Assembly (NCBI GenBank): GCA_018907035.1
Contig: JACCIC010000003.1
Location: 5,234,501-5,298,500, forward strand
Source: Sycobia sp. Sy_11
Taxonomy: Eukaryota; Arthropoda; Insecta; Hymenoptera; Epichrysomallidae
Direction: 5' to 3'
DNA length: 64,000 bases
The position numbers were made by a program, and so were the translations under genes. Under the pieces are notes generated by a model, which searched no databases, was not told the origin of the DNA, and was given only the letters and a program-made list of their open reading frames with translations. Below are positions 11,517 through 25,234 of the stretch, in pieces (positions within the stretch are counted from its first letter, which is position 1; each line of letters starts with the position of its first letter).

Positions 11517-13279
11517 TAATGAAATAAAAATAAAGCGGAATCCCGAAAGAACGGTTACTCGTCAAACGTCGCTTAATAAAATCACAACGTCATCGACGGG
11601 TATATGAAATTTTTTCTTCTTCCTTTTTTTTACAACGGAACAGCAACCAGTCTTCGTTAGCCGATAATCGTTTCGAAAAGGCGCATTTAATTTCTTTTCT
11701 TTTTGTTTGTTTTTTCTTTTTTTCTATTCTGCCGCCGCGTATCTATTTTTAGTTTAATCGCGCGAATCCGCAGCCTATTGCTTCGTCGGTGCAGGGAATT
11801 TCGATCCAATGGCGATCGACGCGAACGGAGCGCGGGCATGAGACACATATAGTTAAGATATCGTAAGAGAAAAAAAAGGGAGAAGAATTTCCGTTGAAAT
11901 TATCGCATTATAAATCATATATAGATAATTTCGTATTAGTCGGTAATATGCCTATATGTATATGATCGTTACCGATTTCGATCGATTACTGCTGCAATCA
12001 TACAGATCTAGAGCATTTTGAATCGATACTTTCGTTTGTATCTTCTGCCAGCTTTTACATATTACCTGCTTCTTATCATTTACACGTTTTTTTTTTTTTT
12101 TTTTTTTACAAATCGCTCGATAGTTTTATCTATATAATTTGTTCCAAAGGGGTATCTATAGAAACAAAGAAGCAAACTGAAGTAATTGGATAAAAACTCT
12201 ATTCTACAGCTGTATCAACATAAAATATTTTAATTGCAATAAGAAATACGTATGTACAGTACGTATTATGAAAAATATGTACAATAGACTACCGATGATG
12301 AAAATAATACATCGATTAGAAAGCTAAATTCATGAGAATTACGTTTGTTCGCGCTTCTTCTCGTCCATTGTTGGTCAAAACTAACGAGCTGCCCACTTCT
12401 TTGCGGCCGCGATCCCTACATTAACACCATAATAGACCGCCGCTCCCTACCTGTATCGCCCATGCAACTGCAGTACAACTAGTACCGTGGACGCAGTTTA
12501 ATTTTCACGAAGCTTCTTGCCTGCGAATCAGCGATTTTCAGCATAAATGCAGCTGGTGCACGGGGGATGCAATTTTGCGCGCTCGTGCGTATTGAAGAAA
12601 AAAAAAACGGAAAAAAATACACGAATACTTCTCGATTCGCGAAGAAAAATCTGTCGAAGCGTGCGAAAATCGAAATCTCATTTCCATACGTTACGAAACA
12701 GACGTATATTAGAGCGATCCGAACATGCATCTGCACGATAAGTAATTAAAAAGAACAACGGCGGAAAGAAGAAGGAAAAAATATATATACCACGAACTAT
12801 CGTACAACAATGTGAAGATTGCGCAGAACGAAAAACCTTCTGGAAAATCCGATAGCCAAGCATAGCTCGAACAGTGTTCTCGCCTTTTTTCTTCTCGCCG
12901 CCGCGATAAGAGCGCGAACTATTATGCGTAATTATTCTGCAATAACGATAAAGTCGGGCTGACGACGACGCGGGCTAATCTGAAACGTGAAGGAAGATAA
13001 ACTGCATAATCATGCGTCATTTATTCGGATCAGCGGTTTCGCAATTTTTTCAGCGGATAAAATTTCGTCGACCTTTTGTTCCCTCTAATATAGACTCTGT
13101 TCTATTTGGGAAACACCGTCGTCGTTGATCGAAATCTATAAATTTCATCGTTAGTTCGTGAATATTTACTTGAATCGCGAAGTTCATCATTCGTATGGAA
13201 AAAGTGTCGTTAAAAATTTTTATTTAAAGCATATTAAATAAATCATTTATTCATATTAATATATATTTAAAATATTTTG

Positions 13280-13321
<42 letters not shown>
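13280..13321. repeat. (TA)n microsatellite
   Basis: Uninterrupted TA alternation in a very AT-rich stretch. Confidence 0.95.
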
Positions 13322-13864
13322 CAATTTTAATGATATATCAATAACTATTCCATGAGGAAAAAAAGCAGAAAAATTAAAAAACATCGTGTGCACAGTTTTC
13401 TTACGTTATTATATTATTATAGTTCGAAGCAAAAAATATATCTATGTCCTCTGTACTTTGTTAATAAAAGTACACGCTAATAGATAAAACAATTGCAATA
13501 TTAGAGCGACACAGAGATGCCAAAAAAAAAGAAAAGAAAAAAAAACCGAAGAAAAAAAATAAATTCCAGCCTATCGCGCAAATTTACATGGCGCACAGCC
13601 GTATTTAAAGCAGCGATCAGCAGTTTAGACATATACACACATATACACTGTGCATATGTTGCTGTAGGGACTATAGAACGGCTGACTCAGGCTTCGTGCA
13701 GACGCAGTACGTTAAAGAGCCCGTATATTTGCCGCTAATTAACTATGACTACAATAATATCAGATCAAGTCCACAAGTTCAAGGCTTCGAGACCGACGCA
13801 AGCCTCCGTATATAATCGTTATCCCTCTCCTATTATACGATATTTGTCGGCCTTTTCTCTCTGC

Positions 13865-13865
13865 T

Positions 13866-13900
<35 letters not shown>

Positions 13901-13903
13901 TAA
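13865..13903. repeat. (TTA)n then (TA)n microsatellite
   Basis: About nine TTA units followed by a short TA run. It yields a poly-Asn or poly-Ile frame that should not be read as protein. Confidence 0.9.
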
Positions 13904-15038
13904 TAGTCCAACGAAATTGCCGCTGTCAGGACATAATAAGATAAACATTCGAGATTTATAGCCGAGCGCTCGGATAAGTCATTAATACACGAAACTGAAT
14001 TTTGTGTGTATATACGTATATACATATATAATAGAAATCTTTTTTCTCCTTCTTTTTTTTTTTTTTGTAAGAAAATTCAGAATCGCGTGCGACTGTTATC
14101 TTTGTACAACGTCTGCTCATCTTCCGCACGCTCTTCGTTTTCTTTATTCACAAATTCGAAAACAATTCGCGTTACATTATTCATGTCGGGCTCTCTGGCG
14201 ATGCTGCTCGATTTTAAAGGAAAATTCAAGAAAAAATTTTTTTTTTTCACCTACGTTACAGCCGAGCCTAGTCACCGTTGCGTTTTCGATCACTCTGTAC
14301 GATATTCACTGATAAAAAGGAGAATAATTTTAACCGTTTGACGTTTTATTGCGATGTTCAACGTTGTTCGTGGGTAATAATGCGTTGTGTGATCGTTTTT
14401 AATGCCACTCAAGGAAACTGTCCGATTCTGGGGTTATTGAGAATTTTTTATTTTCCGCCCGAAAGTGATGGTTAAGAAGTTATTATTTTATTGATGTTCG
14501 AATAACTGGCTAGAGTTTCGGTATTAGAGGTTACGCGGTGGACGAAAGCAGCTCCGCAACTGAATTGCCCGTAACATTTTATTATATACTTTATGCTTCA
14601 CTGACATATTTATATTATTAATTGCATATATGTTGAGTTCGTTATGCCGAGTGACGTACAGTGATTTCATAATGGTGCTTTGAGAAAGGAGTACGCTTTT
14701 CCTAAATCGCGTTAATTACGAGGAACAACGAATTTTCGAAGCTAAAATTTAAGAACGTTTTGGAAGGAAGCACGCGTTATCCGTGGATAAAAACCACACT
14801 GGTGCAAGTAACGGAAATAAATAAAAATATTATAAAGAATGAGCAGAAAAGAAACGAATAGCCGAATCGAGTATATATATATATATACTTACGTGTACCG
14901 AGAAATCCGATTCGTAGACGGACAAAAAAAAGGCAACGCAAAAGAAACGTTCAATTTTAGAAATATGCCGCGGATTAGCATTTTCTAAAAAAACTCATAC
15001 TTCTATACTCGTTCAAACGCGTATAATGCTGCTTGAGT

Positions 15039-15047
15039 TCAAGGTCA
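15039..15047 (+). promoter_or_regulatory. TCAAGGTCA extended nuclear-receptor half-site
   Basis: TCAAGGTCA matches the monomer consensus of FTZ-F1/ERR-type orphan nuclear receptors. A nine-base match is expected by chance now and then, so function is only a possibility. Confidence 0.25.
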
Positions 15048-16915
15048 ATGTAAATTGCCATAGGATATTTCACATTGAGCACCGAGTATTTTATTCAAAA
15101 CATTTTTCGACAATAGATATACAGAGATGTAAAATCAGTAGAGTAATGTAAACCACAATATATGGATTATGGAGAGTGGCTATTCCACTCTCTGTAAAAA
15201 TATCCTCAAAACGACTTAAGTATGTCTAGTTTTGTTTTTGGGCGAATATGTCAATATATATGTCAATATGTATACGTACTGGCACGCTCGCATATTATTT
15301 CAAAGCGCGCAATCAAAATTTCATAAGCATCTCACTCACTAGACTTCCGGGAAGTTGCTTTCTTTAAACGTTATATGTTTCTTTTTTTTTTTTTTTTTAA
15401 CAAAATTTAACACTGACAACATTCGCGGCAACCATGTCTGTACAGTGACATTGTATAGACATGTATGCCAATGATTTAATACGTGAAACAGAATTTTGAT
15501 TCAATGAACGATGTTTATGCGGAAACGTGAAAGTAATTGTTATTTTTTCTATGCACTTCTCGAAATAACTGAATTCACGTTGATATACGGGTTAGTGATA
15601 AATTTATCGATTTTATATATAGTTACTAAAATTAAGCCATTTTTTTATTAATATTTGCTTTAACGTTGCTCGAGAGAATTTTTCTAACGAGTTAAATTTT
15701 TATAGGTATTCGAAGAGAGTAATATTGAATATACATGAAATTGAATAGAACATGGAATATAGTTCTGTGAGTTCGATACTATGAAATTTTCTGCACAAAG
15801 CAATGGAAATTAAAATTAAATTGAAATTAAAGAAAAGGGCTGGTTATTATGGCGGTCAAATGTTGAATTTAAGTGAAATAATCAGTATTTGACGAGGCAA
15901 CGGTGACAAAAAAAAATTTCATTTTCATTATTTCCCGGTAATAAACGATTGACCTTTCGTTAAAGAATGCAAAAATAATTGAACGTACAATATGTTTGTT
16001 ATTATTTTTGCGTTGACCGATGTGCCTGTAAATTACAGAAAAATTTGAGTGGATCCCATCGAGACATGGACTTCTCACGATTAGCACAGGGCATCATACG
16101 TTCTAAACACCATAAAAGAACTTAATATTGCTATCTTAAATATAACTATAAAATGAGTTCATTACTTGTAGTTTCAATTTTAAAAGTACTTAAAACATTG
16201 CATTTATACACTCAGATTTTTGTTCGCAATAGTTTTCGAATGTCTTTCCGTATACGTGCATTCTTTTTGATACAACGTGAGCTTAATCTGATTTTCCGTA
16301 ATTTCATTTCATGTTTTCAGTTCAAAGGTACTTTTGAACTGAACGTAAAGAGAATTTGTCTATTATAATGTTAGGAGATTAGATTCATATTAGAATTTTG
16401 CATAGATCGAAAACATAAATGTACAATAATGATTGATAAAGCCAGAATATAATTAACTATAACCATTTTTAATCAATAGGACGACAATTATCAATTCGTG
16501 TAGGAAAGTTGTTTCTGTTTAAAACGAGCCTAACTTGAGTTAAAAAATTAAAACGCCTTTTTCTAAATCTAACCTTATCTTTCTGATTTCGCGCTCTCTC
16601 GAATCAGTCCAAATTTGTACATCCTCAAACGACCTCATATAAAAAATGTATGCTTAGTGGTTGTTTCCAAATCGCGGAGGAAATTGCTAATTCAATACAG
16701 AAATAATATTGTTACATTATTACACCTTTCATTATAATTATATTCACTGTGCCAATTTTTATGTTCAAATTAGCTCATAGAAATTCTTGATCCATCGGGT
16801 TGACGACATCGTATAAAAAGGTGGATTGAAATTAATTTACTTACGAATATTCGTTCCGAGTTTAGTAGTCGATTCTATAGTTCACGCTATAAAATAAACA
16901 ACGTCCTAAAAATCT

Positions 16916-16939
16916 CTGTCTCTCTCTCTCTCTCTCTCA
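16916..16939. repeat. (TC)n microsatellite
   Basis: About eleven CT/TC units. Confidence 0.9.
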
Positions 16940-17030
16940 AGCTCCATCTAACAAAATTCGAAGTACTAAAAAAAATATATGTAGAACTAGTTTATGCAAT
17001 CACTGAATTGTCCATCATGTCATCATTTCA

Positions 17031-17042
17031 TGACCTCGGTCA
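17031..17042. promoter_or_regulatory. TGACCTCGGTCA everted half-sites
   Basis: TGACC and GGTCA halves face outward with two bases between, a nuclear-receptor-like arrangement. The halves are incomplete, so this is weaker than the site at 18457-18470. Confidence 0.2.
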
Positions 17043-17170
17043 CGACTGCTTTCGTGCTGGTCGCAGATAGATACCTTATCATATTTACATGACAATTATT
17101 TTGTGTGATAAGTAAATAACATCTAGTGCACTTACTATGGGGATTTCCCCTATTACGTAAGTTTCAAAGT

Positions 17171-17172
<2 letters not shown>

Positions 17173-17219
<47 letters not shown>
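17173..17219. repeat. (GT)n microsatellite
   Basis: About 23 GT units. Confidence 0.95.
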
Positions 17220-18169
17220 ACAAAGTTAATTGAATACAAGATCAAGATTATTATATCAGACAACTGTGTTATCTCAGAATGTTTTTATTATTTAGTAAAA
17301 CAGTCTCATAAGCAATAATTACGTATAATCAAATTTTTTATGCTTGACAAATTTTGAAATTAATTTTAAACTTTACATCATCCAACATCCACCACTACAT
17401 TTCTAGCTGACTTCATTAATGAGTATGGTTCAACTTTTTTAACCAAACGGTCAACAGGCACATGTCAAAATTCATCTATCAGGATTCTTTATCATTATAA
17501 TATTTATAACTATTATAATTGGTTGATAATATATAATTGCGTTTAAATAAATAAATGGGTTAATAATTTATTGAAAGTTGTCCATTAAATAAAACACTTA
17601 AGCCATTCGTAATAATCAAAGAAAAATATGGGCACAGAAGGAGAGAAAGAGAGAGCGAGAGAATCAAAAAATTCATATACAATCGATACTTTTAATTCAC
17701 ATCATGCGCGTAATGCTATTTGAACAACCGGAGTCGATGATTGGCGCGTTTCAAACGAACGACTCAAAATGTATATTACGCACGAATTCAACGGTGAATC
17801 ATTTCTATATTATACAAGAACGATGTCAAAGTCTCTTTGCGATGATATTTTCTTTCTTTTTTGTTATTATTATGATTTCCGTACTATGTGGACATTTTAA
17901 CTGATACGAGCACATACATACGTGATTATATAAAAAAAAAAGCATGAATATCTTTATAATATTGACGCTCGTGTTGGCTTTAATAAATGAAAAAAACTTA
18001 TTACGCATGCACGATGTAAATTCTTATAAACCTTCACTGCCCTATCATAACGCATTGGTTCAGAGGCGAAGTACATTATTTTTCACGCGATGTAAATTAA
18101 CGCGCGCTTTTGCTCAGAGGTAAAAGATCGAAGTAAAGTAATTTGGAAGAATGGGAGTAATAACACACT

Positions 18170-18200
18170 CGCACGCACGCACGCACGTACGCACGCACGT
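18170..18200. repeat. (CGCA)n microsatellite
   Basis: About seven CGCA/CGTA units, CpG-containing. Confidence 0.9.
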
Positions 18201-18456
18201 AATATGTAATCTTCGTTAGAGAGTACTGAGAACTATTGTGATTCAAATCGATTTCTCATTGTTTATTAATGCGGGCCATGAAGATTGCTCGATCTGGAAA
18301 AATTAATAATCTGTCAAAAAATTGATTTGCCAGAAGACTGATATGCCTTGCTCCCTTAATGTTTCAGGACCGTACCGTTCGAGAAAACGACGTGAAAAAT
18401 TGCACGGCAATCGCTTGAAGGAGTATTATGGCGATCTTGAATTCGGTTAATCGCGT

Positions 18457-18470
18457 TGACCTCAAGGTCA
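18457..18470. promoter_or_regulatory. TGACCTCAAGGTCA composite nuclear-receptor-like site
   Basis: Two perfect AGGTCA half-sites are everted with a CA spacer (TGACCT-CA-AGGTCA). The right half also forms TCAAGGTCA, the FTZ-F1/ERR monomer consensus. It lies in intron 1 of the ABCG gene, about 8.4 kb downstream of the start codon. Function is inferred from the motif only. Confidence 0.35.
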
Positions 18471-19379
18471 CTGGTATTGTCAACTTTGCTCTTACAAATG
18501 GGATTCCCCATTTCCGATAGGGGACTCGAAGAAAGAGAGGGACGTATAATACACGCTTCGACAAAAAATAATCTATACAATTTATAATGTTAAAAACAAA
18601 AGACGAAAAAAAAATTAATAAAATGCTCGTTCTAGTCATGCAAGCTCCTCGTATGCACATACATGCGAGATAAGTTCAATTTGTTATTTTCTCTGCGTCA
18701 ATCGTGCAATTTTTGCGTTAGTCTCTAACGTTACTTCGATATATTTATGACTTTAACGCACGTCGAATGCGACAGATGTCTTTCGTGTTAAAAAAAAAAA
18801 AATCAAAAATCAAAAAAAATGCATTCGTCCGATCGATCAGCGCCGTAACGGGGATATCTTTCGTTCGTATCGGTGTCGCGTCGTTACGTATCGCACAAAA
18901 TCAATACATAGTCCAAAATTTGAAATTTTTCACTTTTCACATACGTCAATCGATTGTCCCATCCAGTATCCGCCCGATCATTATCGGGGAAACAAACACG
19001 CTTCGTTTGAATCGACGTATAGAAGAGCCTATCAAAGGAGCGTTTCGCTCTTGGACTGATGAAAAAAAAAAAAAAAAAAAAATGAAAAGAAAAAACAACA
19101 AAAAAGAAATGAAAAGCTGAGCGCTTTCGGCAAGAAGTGCAATGTCAACTTGTATATAGCAATCGTAAGTATATAATCATCGTCAGCTTTCGCGCTCGCA
19201 CAAAGACAGAATGACGTAATTTATATTAAAACGTTTTCTAATGCACGCAGAGTGCCCGGCGCGTAAATTTGATGAGTCACTTATGAAAGAAGACATTTTC
19301 AATTTCTATACATGTTCACACACATATTGGCATATAGAAGAAATATTGCTGGTGCGGACTTTCGCGTGACGTCGACAGT

Positions 19380-19823
19380 CTATCGCACTTCATATACGTT
19401 CCGGTTTCGCCAAAGTGATATAAACAATGACGGACTCGCGCTATCGGATCGTTCATTTTTTCTTCCACTCGCGCAACGTCGGTAATTTTCTTTTAATTCT
19501 CCGCAAAAGCAGCAGAAGCGTTTGAAAAAAAATCCTACTACATCCTCCCATTGAAGGTTTTCAAACTCTAAAGAAATTTTGAACGAAAGCGACATTTTAA
19601 TATCCCGCCTGTAGTACGTTAATGAATTATACATTAATTTATCCAATAATTTATTTTTATCAAATTTTCCTGCATCTTCGTCGATATTCATTTTTATTAT
19701 GTACGTGAGGCGTTCAGCTAGGAATGAAAGAGATTCTCCCGACCGCATTGTCGTGATACAATTTGCATTGGGTTGCCGATGCACGAAATGGAGAAAAATT
19801 AATGAAAGAAGCGTATCAAGCAT
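19380..19823 (-). pseudogene. Unrecognised 147-codon frame, possible LTR-retrotransposon gag remnant
   Basis: This open frame contains RSGESLSFLAERLTYII followed some 40 residues later by LLDKLMYNSLTYYRRDIKMS. The spacing and flavour recall retroviral-type gag capsid regions (GES...FAERL, then a short helix with a paired basic/Asp segment). No zinc knuckle, protease or reverse transcriptase follows, and the last 40 residues look non-coding. It could equally be a chance frame in a moderately GC-rich patch. Confidence 0.25.
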
Positions 19824-20537
19824 AATATGTCGGTATTAATTTCAATTAGTCTGACATTTGATTTTAATATAAATTGAGAAGATATATTTATCGAAAGGAT
19901 TTGGCGCATAACTCAGATCCCTGGTTCACCGATGATTCTAAGGGGAAGCTTGAGAATGTGAAAGAAATTTACTGAGACAATATCGGAAACGTAAAGCCAC
20001 AACTACTCACTGTGAATACTTTCTGAAAACTCTCGTATTGTTTTTAATGAGAAAAAAATTCTAATAATTTTTAAACTAATGTACGCAATTACAATACGAG
20101 TATTAAAAGTTTAACGTAATTTTTATATATATGTAAATGAAAGATAGTTTCCTACCACAAAATCTAATATATTTCCTCTATAAAACGTACAAAGCCGTGG
20201 CCGTCTTTATATTAAAACGATGCTTTTCATCGATTCGTCGAAGATTCCGTATAATCCGTTTATAACAGCCGAACATAATCGACGAATAACGATTATATTG
20301 AAGTTGCATGAGTTTCGACTGACTACCATTAGCATTTCATGCCGCACTTCCAGATTTGTACAAAGAGTCGTCGTAAAATAGTAAAATCTAAAGAATCAAA
20401 CCGGGTACTCTTAACAATCCAGGCATCGAGCGATTGATTTATGCTCGTCATAAATTAATATGCTTTCGTTTCCTTTAAAATAAAAATGGGATTTTAAATT
20501 AAATGCTCAATTATTCGAGGGCGCGCGCGTGGCAAAG

Positions 20538-20538
<1 letters not shown>

Positions 20539-20581
<43 letters not shown>
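20539..20581. repeat. (TA)n microsatellite
   Basis: Uninterrupted TA alternation just beside GGGCGCGCGCGT. Confidence 0.95.
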
Positions 20582-20583
<2 letters not shown>

Positions 20584-20649
20584 GCAAAAATCGTAAATAA
20601 ATTAAGATCCTCGTCATACCGGATTGCCGAGGATAAGTATGACTATATA

Positions 20650-21500
20650 TATATATGTATAACTTATTCTCCCCGAGCTTCCTCGGTCGGAAAGGTTTTT
20701 TCATTTTCATCGCGATCCATGAAGTTTCCCGTCGCAGGCGCGGAGCGAAAGGGGAAGAACGAGCGAAGCGCCCGCGCCTGCTCGTGTTTTTCTTCAAAAC
20801 TTCCCACGCCGCGCCACCTCGCCTCCAAGGCGGATACGAATATAATGCAGAATAATACGTAGGTGCGAGCGAGTCCGCGACTCGTATGGCACGCGCCCGT
20901 TGCATGACCAATAATACGTCCACGTGCGGTTGCGCTCCCGACATCAAGACCCGAGCCGACCGTTGCTGTTGTATATTACGCGAAGGAAGAGCCACGCCGT
21001 TGAACCTGCCGCCAGGACTCCCCTGCCCGACGACATTGACGCGGAATTTAACAAAATTTCGAGAAACGCTCTTGTAGCTCGTGACGATCAATCGCTTAAA
21101 ATTATTTATGATGAGTTGAATTATCGATGATCGACAGAGTCCAGGATAAGCGCGGACAGTTTCTGGACAATTTGTGACGAAATCCGTCCGAAGTTGATTG
21201 CAAAAAAAAAAAAAAAACAAAATTTATTCAATATCCTTTAATTGTTTGATCTATTCGTTAAAGACGCGCAAACGACATTTCCTCAGGCAGTGGCGAGTGT
21301 TTCGGGCAAGCGCGTTCGCAGCTTTCGCGCTATTCGAACATTTCAGTGTCGCCTCCTGTACGAAAGTACACACCCCTCCCATGTGTTTACGTTTACGCAT
21401 TTTTTACGATTCGAGCAGGTCTCCGGCTCGATCGCGATAAAGGCACGGCCGTCCCAATTCCAAATAATTTCACTCTCCCGATCTTCTGGGAATTCTCTCC
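20650..21500. promoter_or_regulatory. GC-rich island inside intron 1
   Basis: This patch is CpG-rich compared with its flanks and lies about 5.4 kb downstream of the ABCG start. Frames on both strands stay open through it, which is expected from high GC, and none resembles a known protein. It may be an enhancer, an alternative promoter or an untranslated exon. Confidence 0.3.
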
Positions 21501-22122
21501 CGGAACACAGCTGTGTTCAGTTATTCAACAGTTGCTCCATTTGTTGAAATTGATCAATTGCAGGGGCGCGTTTTCTGTTCAAAGATTTTCGTCACATTTT
21601 CTGCCTCTACGTTTAGTTTACGTAGAGAATAAGAATCTGCACAGACTATTTAAAAACGTAGATATTTACCCCCCCCCCCATAAGGGGCTGTAAAATTGGA
21701 TCCTGCGCCTGCTATTGAAAAAATAAAAAGAATAAAAAACCCAAGCTATATGCATCGTGTGCGTGTGCCATGTACATGTTTTCACAACATTTTCTAATCT
21801 CGTACAACGCACGATCATTGCGAGGGAGCGAGAAATTTTCTGTCCTTTGTTCCTGAATTCGAATTTTTTTCTACGCTGCAGGTATATTAGTAATTAAAAA
21901 TACAAGCTGCATTTACAGTAATTAAAGTCACTCAAAATGTTATACATCCGCGCGTGTAGGTAACGATTCAGGTACCAAAATAAAAATTGTTCTCTGTACA
22001 GATAAAAAATTAAAAAAAAAAATTATCGAAATGAGAAATTTAGTGGAATAGATGGCACCGATGTGCTTATAAATAAAAAACTGCTGATTACCTATTAGTT
22101 CGGATCGGAACTGAAGAGATCA

Positions 22123-22132
22123 AGCACGTGCT
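22123..22132. promoter_or_regulatory. AGCACGTGCT palindromic E-box
   Basis: A 10-base perfect palindrome centred on CACGTG, the core bound by several bHLH factors. Isolated; may be chance. Confidence 0.2.
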
Positions 22133-23098
22133 AAAGCAGTAGCGTACATAAAAATTCTTTTTATGAATTTACTTTTTCAAGAAGGATTATTCGATTACGA
22201 TAGGTGAGAAAAGAAATTTAAATAAAACTTATTAATAATAAATCAAAATACACCACATTATCGCTGAAAATTATCCCTCGTTCCCTCTATAGTACCCCCC
22301 CCCCCACCGATAACCCATTCGGCTTAATGGTTAAGTCGGCCCTGGCGTGCACAATTGCAGGCCTCCACGATCCGTGACAGTCTCGTCCAGTTCTTTCCAG
22401 TTTTCCAGATTTCTTGGAATCCAGCGACGCGAGACACTCGCGCGAATCGCTCAACGTGCTCATTCGCAAAGAATGGTGAAAATTTTCGCGAGAACTGGCG
22501 GGGCTCCTATTGTTTATGCAGGTGAGGGATAAACGCTCATGCGCGCGAAGAACATTGCACGAACTGTCCTGCATCGAACCGGCTCGGCTAAAACATTTCG
22601 AATTCCATAAGAAGAACAATTGATTTAAAGTCAACAGCGGTGAATTTTCTAAAAAAAAAAAAGATAATTTTAAACATAATTTACAAATATAATTACCTAA
22701 TAATTTATAACTCGTAATTTATTCCAAATCTATCGTTGGAACCACTTGAAAATCATAATGATTTTACTACTTCTATTATATTTTTCCTAAAGTATTTAAC
22801 CATGAAGTGATTGACAAAAATTTTTTACACTTGTGGAAAAAAGCGCGATTTCATCGTGAAAAATATTCAAATAAATAAAAGCCGTCTTTTCGCTCAATAA
22901 TTCTTTGATACTTACGATTCGCCTCCCCCCCCCTCCCAACGATTATTATATACTCCAGATAAACATTCGCGAAATTAAAATCTATGATAATTATTCCGCG
23001 TAATTTACGGTTTGTAATTAAAAATATTCATTTCTCGCGTCGCGATACCAGAGCGAGCAAAGTTAACAGCTTTAAGAAATAGCTTGTTATTGCTTCTG

Positions 23099-23101
<3 letters not shown>

Positions 23102-23132
<31 letters not shown>
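23102..23132. repeat. A31 homopolymer
   Basis: A 31-base A run. It could be an old retroposon tail, but no element was recognised 5' of it. Confidence 0.9.
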
Positions 23133-23134
<2 letters not shown>

Positions 23135-25140
23135 AGTCAAGAATCTCGCCCTCGTACGTTTCTCCGTCCGTGCAAAAAATTAATAACAATATATTATTCC
23201 GCCAGTCAATGTCCAATAATTAAAACTATAAATTAACGTTAAATTGAAAATCATACCACACGCTCTGTATACTCTGTATACCGTGTACATGCTTTTATCG
23301 TCTTTCACATTTTTGATACCTACACGATATACGATTGTGCGACTGGTCGGCAAGAAGCTCAAGCGTTAACTAAAATATAAGGAAAAAAAAAAGGCGAAAC
23401 GAGACATTAATCATTGCTATTTCAGTCCAGTTTTTATTATAATCGTACTGTAATTGCTTAATCACATATAAAAATATACATATAACGAGCTTTTTTTCTT
23501 TTTCATCTAATTTTAATAACAATTGCCAATAATGAAAATATATTACTTGACGCAGCAGTCGTATAATGAATTAATTAATAACATCGTGACTTGCTATATA
23601 TAGATAATTTTTTATTTCTGTAAGTTTAGAAAAAGTAATTATAAAAACAGAAAATTCAGTTTTTAAGGTAATATAACTGCCTAAAATACGATAATCATCT
23701 ATAATTTTGAACAAGAAACAATTTTTATTAAAAAAAAAAAGAAACAATCTGTTTTGAATTTTCTTTCTTTTATTTTTCATTGCAAACATAAAAATGCGAG
23801 CAAATATAAAAGTGCACAAAGAAGCGAAATAAGTGTGCAAAAATCTGCTATTTGAATAATTCTAATACACATTTGTTGTAAGCAGACTAGATTTATTTAA
23901 GAAAAAGAGGCTCTACCATCGTTAATTACGGACTATCATTTATTTTATTAATGACGCGGACGTCAACGATTAACGCTATGCATATTTGCATTTTATCTTG
24001 TACGCGCGGCTGATTTGAGAATGCAGTTTTAATCGCCCGTTATATTATCAAAAAAAAAAAAAAAAAAAGAATAGAACAACACGCTAAGAAATTTACGCGG
24101 ATAAATAAATAATTATTCTTTTAGATATGTACTATCTTTCTCATAAATAGTTTAGCTAAAAATATTCACAGTTTAATCAGCCGGAAGAGTGGAAAAGAAA
24201 GAGGAAAGAAGGAAAGAAAGTCCTTAGAATAAAAGGGATATGCTTCTTATTATGATTAATAAGTTATTTTGTTGCTTTAATGAAAAAAAGAAATAAATCA
24301 CAAAGTTGCGTGTTATTCAAACGAAGCAAGAAAAAAATCTCTAGATCAATTTCATTATCGAAAGAAATAGAGCTAAGCTATTTTTTTCTTCACCACGGAG
24401 AGCGTAAATTAACATTATTATAGAACGATAACAGAAAATTATTAATAATAGACGTCCGTTGCACGAATGAGAAAATAATAGTAGGCTAAAAATATTGAAA
24501 AGAGAGCGAGCAATGGCTGAATTCCGGAACATTTTCAGTTTCCCCGTGTCAGAATCAAAAAACACGGAGAGAAAAAAATGCCAGACCTCGTGCGTACACA
24601 ATAAGTAATGTCAAGTCGATCGTCTATATTTTCATCTAAAATTGTCCAAATCAATTTCACCGACGTCAATCGTTATAAATAGAACGCGATAATGACGATC
24701 TTCCTTTCATTGACAATGGCAGATATTCGTCCGGTTCAATTGGAAACACCGAGAAAGACAGATCGATGTATATATCCAGCGCCCGGCCCGCTTTTTATTC
24801 CATATCAATCAGCTACAACCTATTATTTTTCCTCGTAAGATATTATGAAGCGTTACATTTTTTGTTTCTTGAAAGATGACGCGTTGTTGTTAAAAGAAGA
24901 GTGTTAAAAAGTGTTAAAAAAACGAGTGTTCTTTCCGATTTTAATAATATACCTAAAAATCATAATAACGATTCATCTGACATAATTATCGACGATATGT
25001 TCATGATGCATTCGACGTCCGCCGGTGGCAGATGCTTATGATTAAAATTTTGTGGTCGGGTGGAGCACGGCTTCCTTTGAAATTATTTACATCGTGCGAG
25101 AGAAAAGTAAATACGAGAATATCATAGAATTTGATTTATC

Positions 25141-25170
25141 CTATATATATCCTATATATATCCTATATAT

Positions 25171-25222
<52 letters not shown>
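25141..25222. repeat. (TATATCC)n and (TA)n compound array
   Basis: Three to four CCTATATATAT units lead into a TA run of about 40 bases. Confidence 0.95.

Positions 25223-25234
<12 letters not shown>

Larger units (their letters stand above)
10151..20500. other. Intron 1 DNA upstream of the LINE
   Basis: AT-rich with no supported exon apart from the doubtful frame at 19380-19823. It contains microsatellites, T-rich runs (for example about 12090-12107 and 15381-15398), and modest GC patches near 12.4-13.0 and 18.8-19.4 kb. An AP-1-type TGAGTCA (about 19274) and a TGACGTC (about 19367) sit close together in the latter. Confidence 0.55.

Noticed and set aside
18170..18200. Regular short units that could suggest a CRISPR-like array
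   Set aside because: It is a simple CGCA tetranucleotide repeat without spacers. The window is eukaryotic and no cas gene is present.
20507..21220. Minus-strand open frame of 237 codons
   Set aside because: Its N-terminal part is a Phe run and its C-terminal part a (TA)n Tyr-Ile run. The middle is GC-rich DNA open in several frames at once, with no motif.
22311..22400. GGCTTAATGGTTAAG resembling a tRNA A box
   Set aside because: No B box, acceptor stem or anticodon arm follows at tRNA spacing, so neither a tRNA nor a tRNA-derived SINE is supported.
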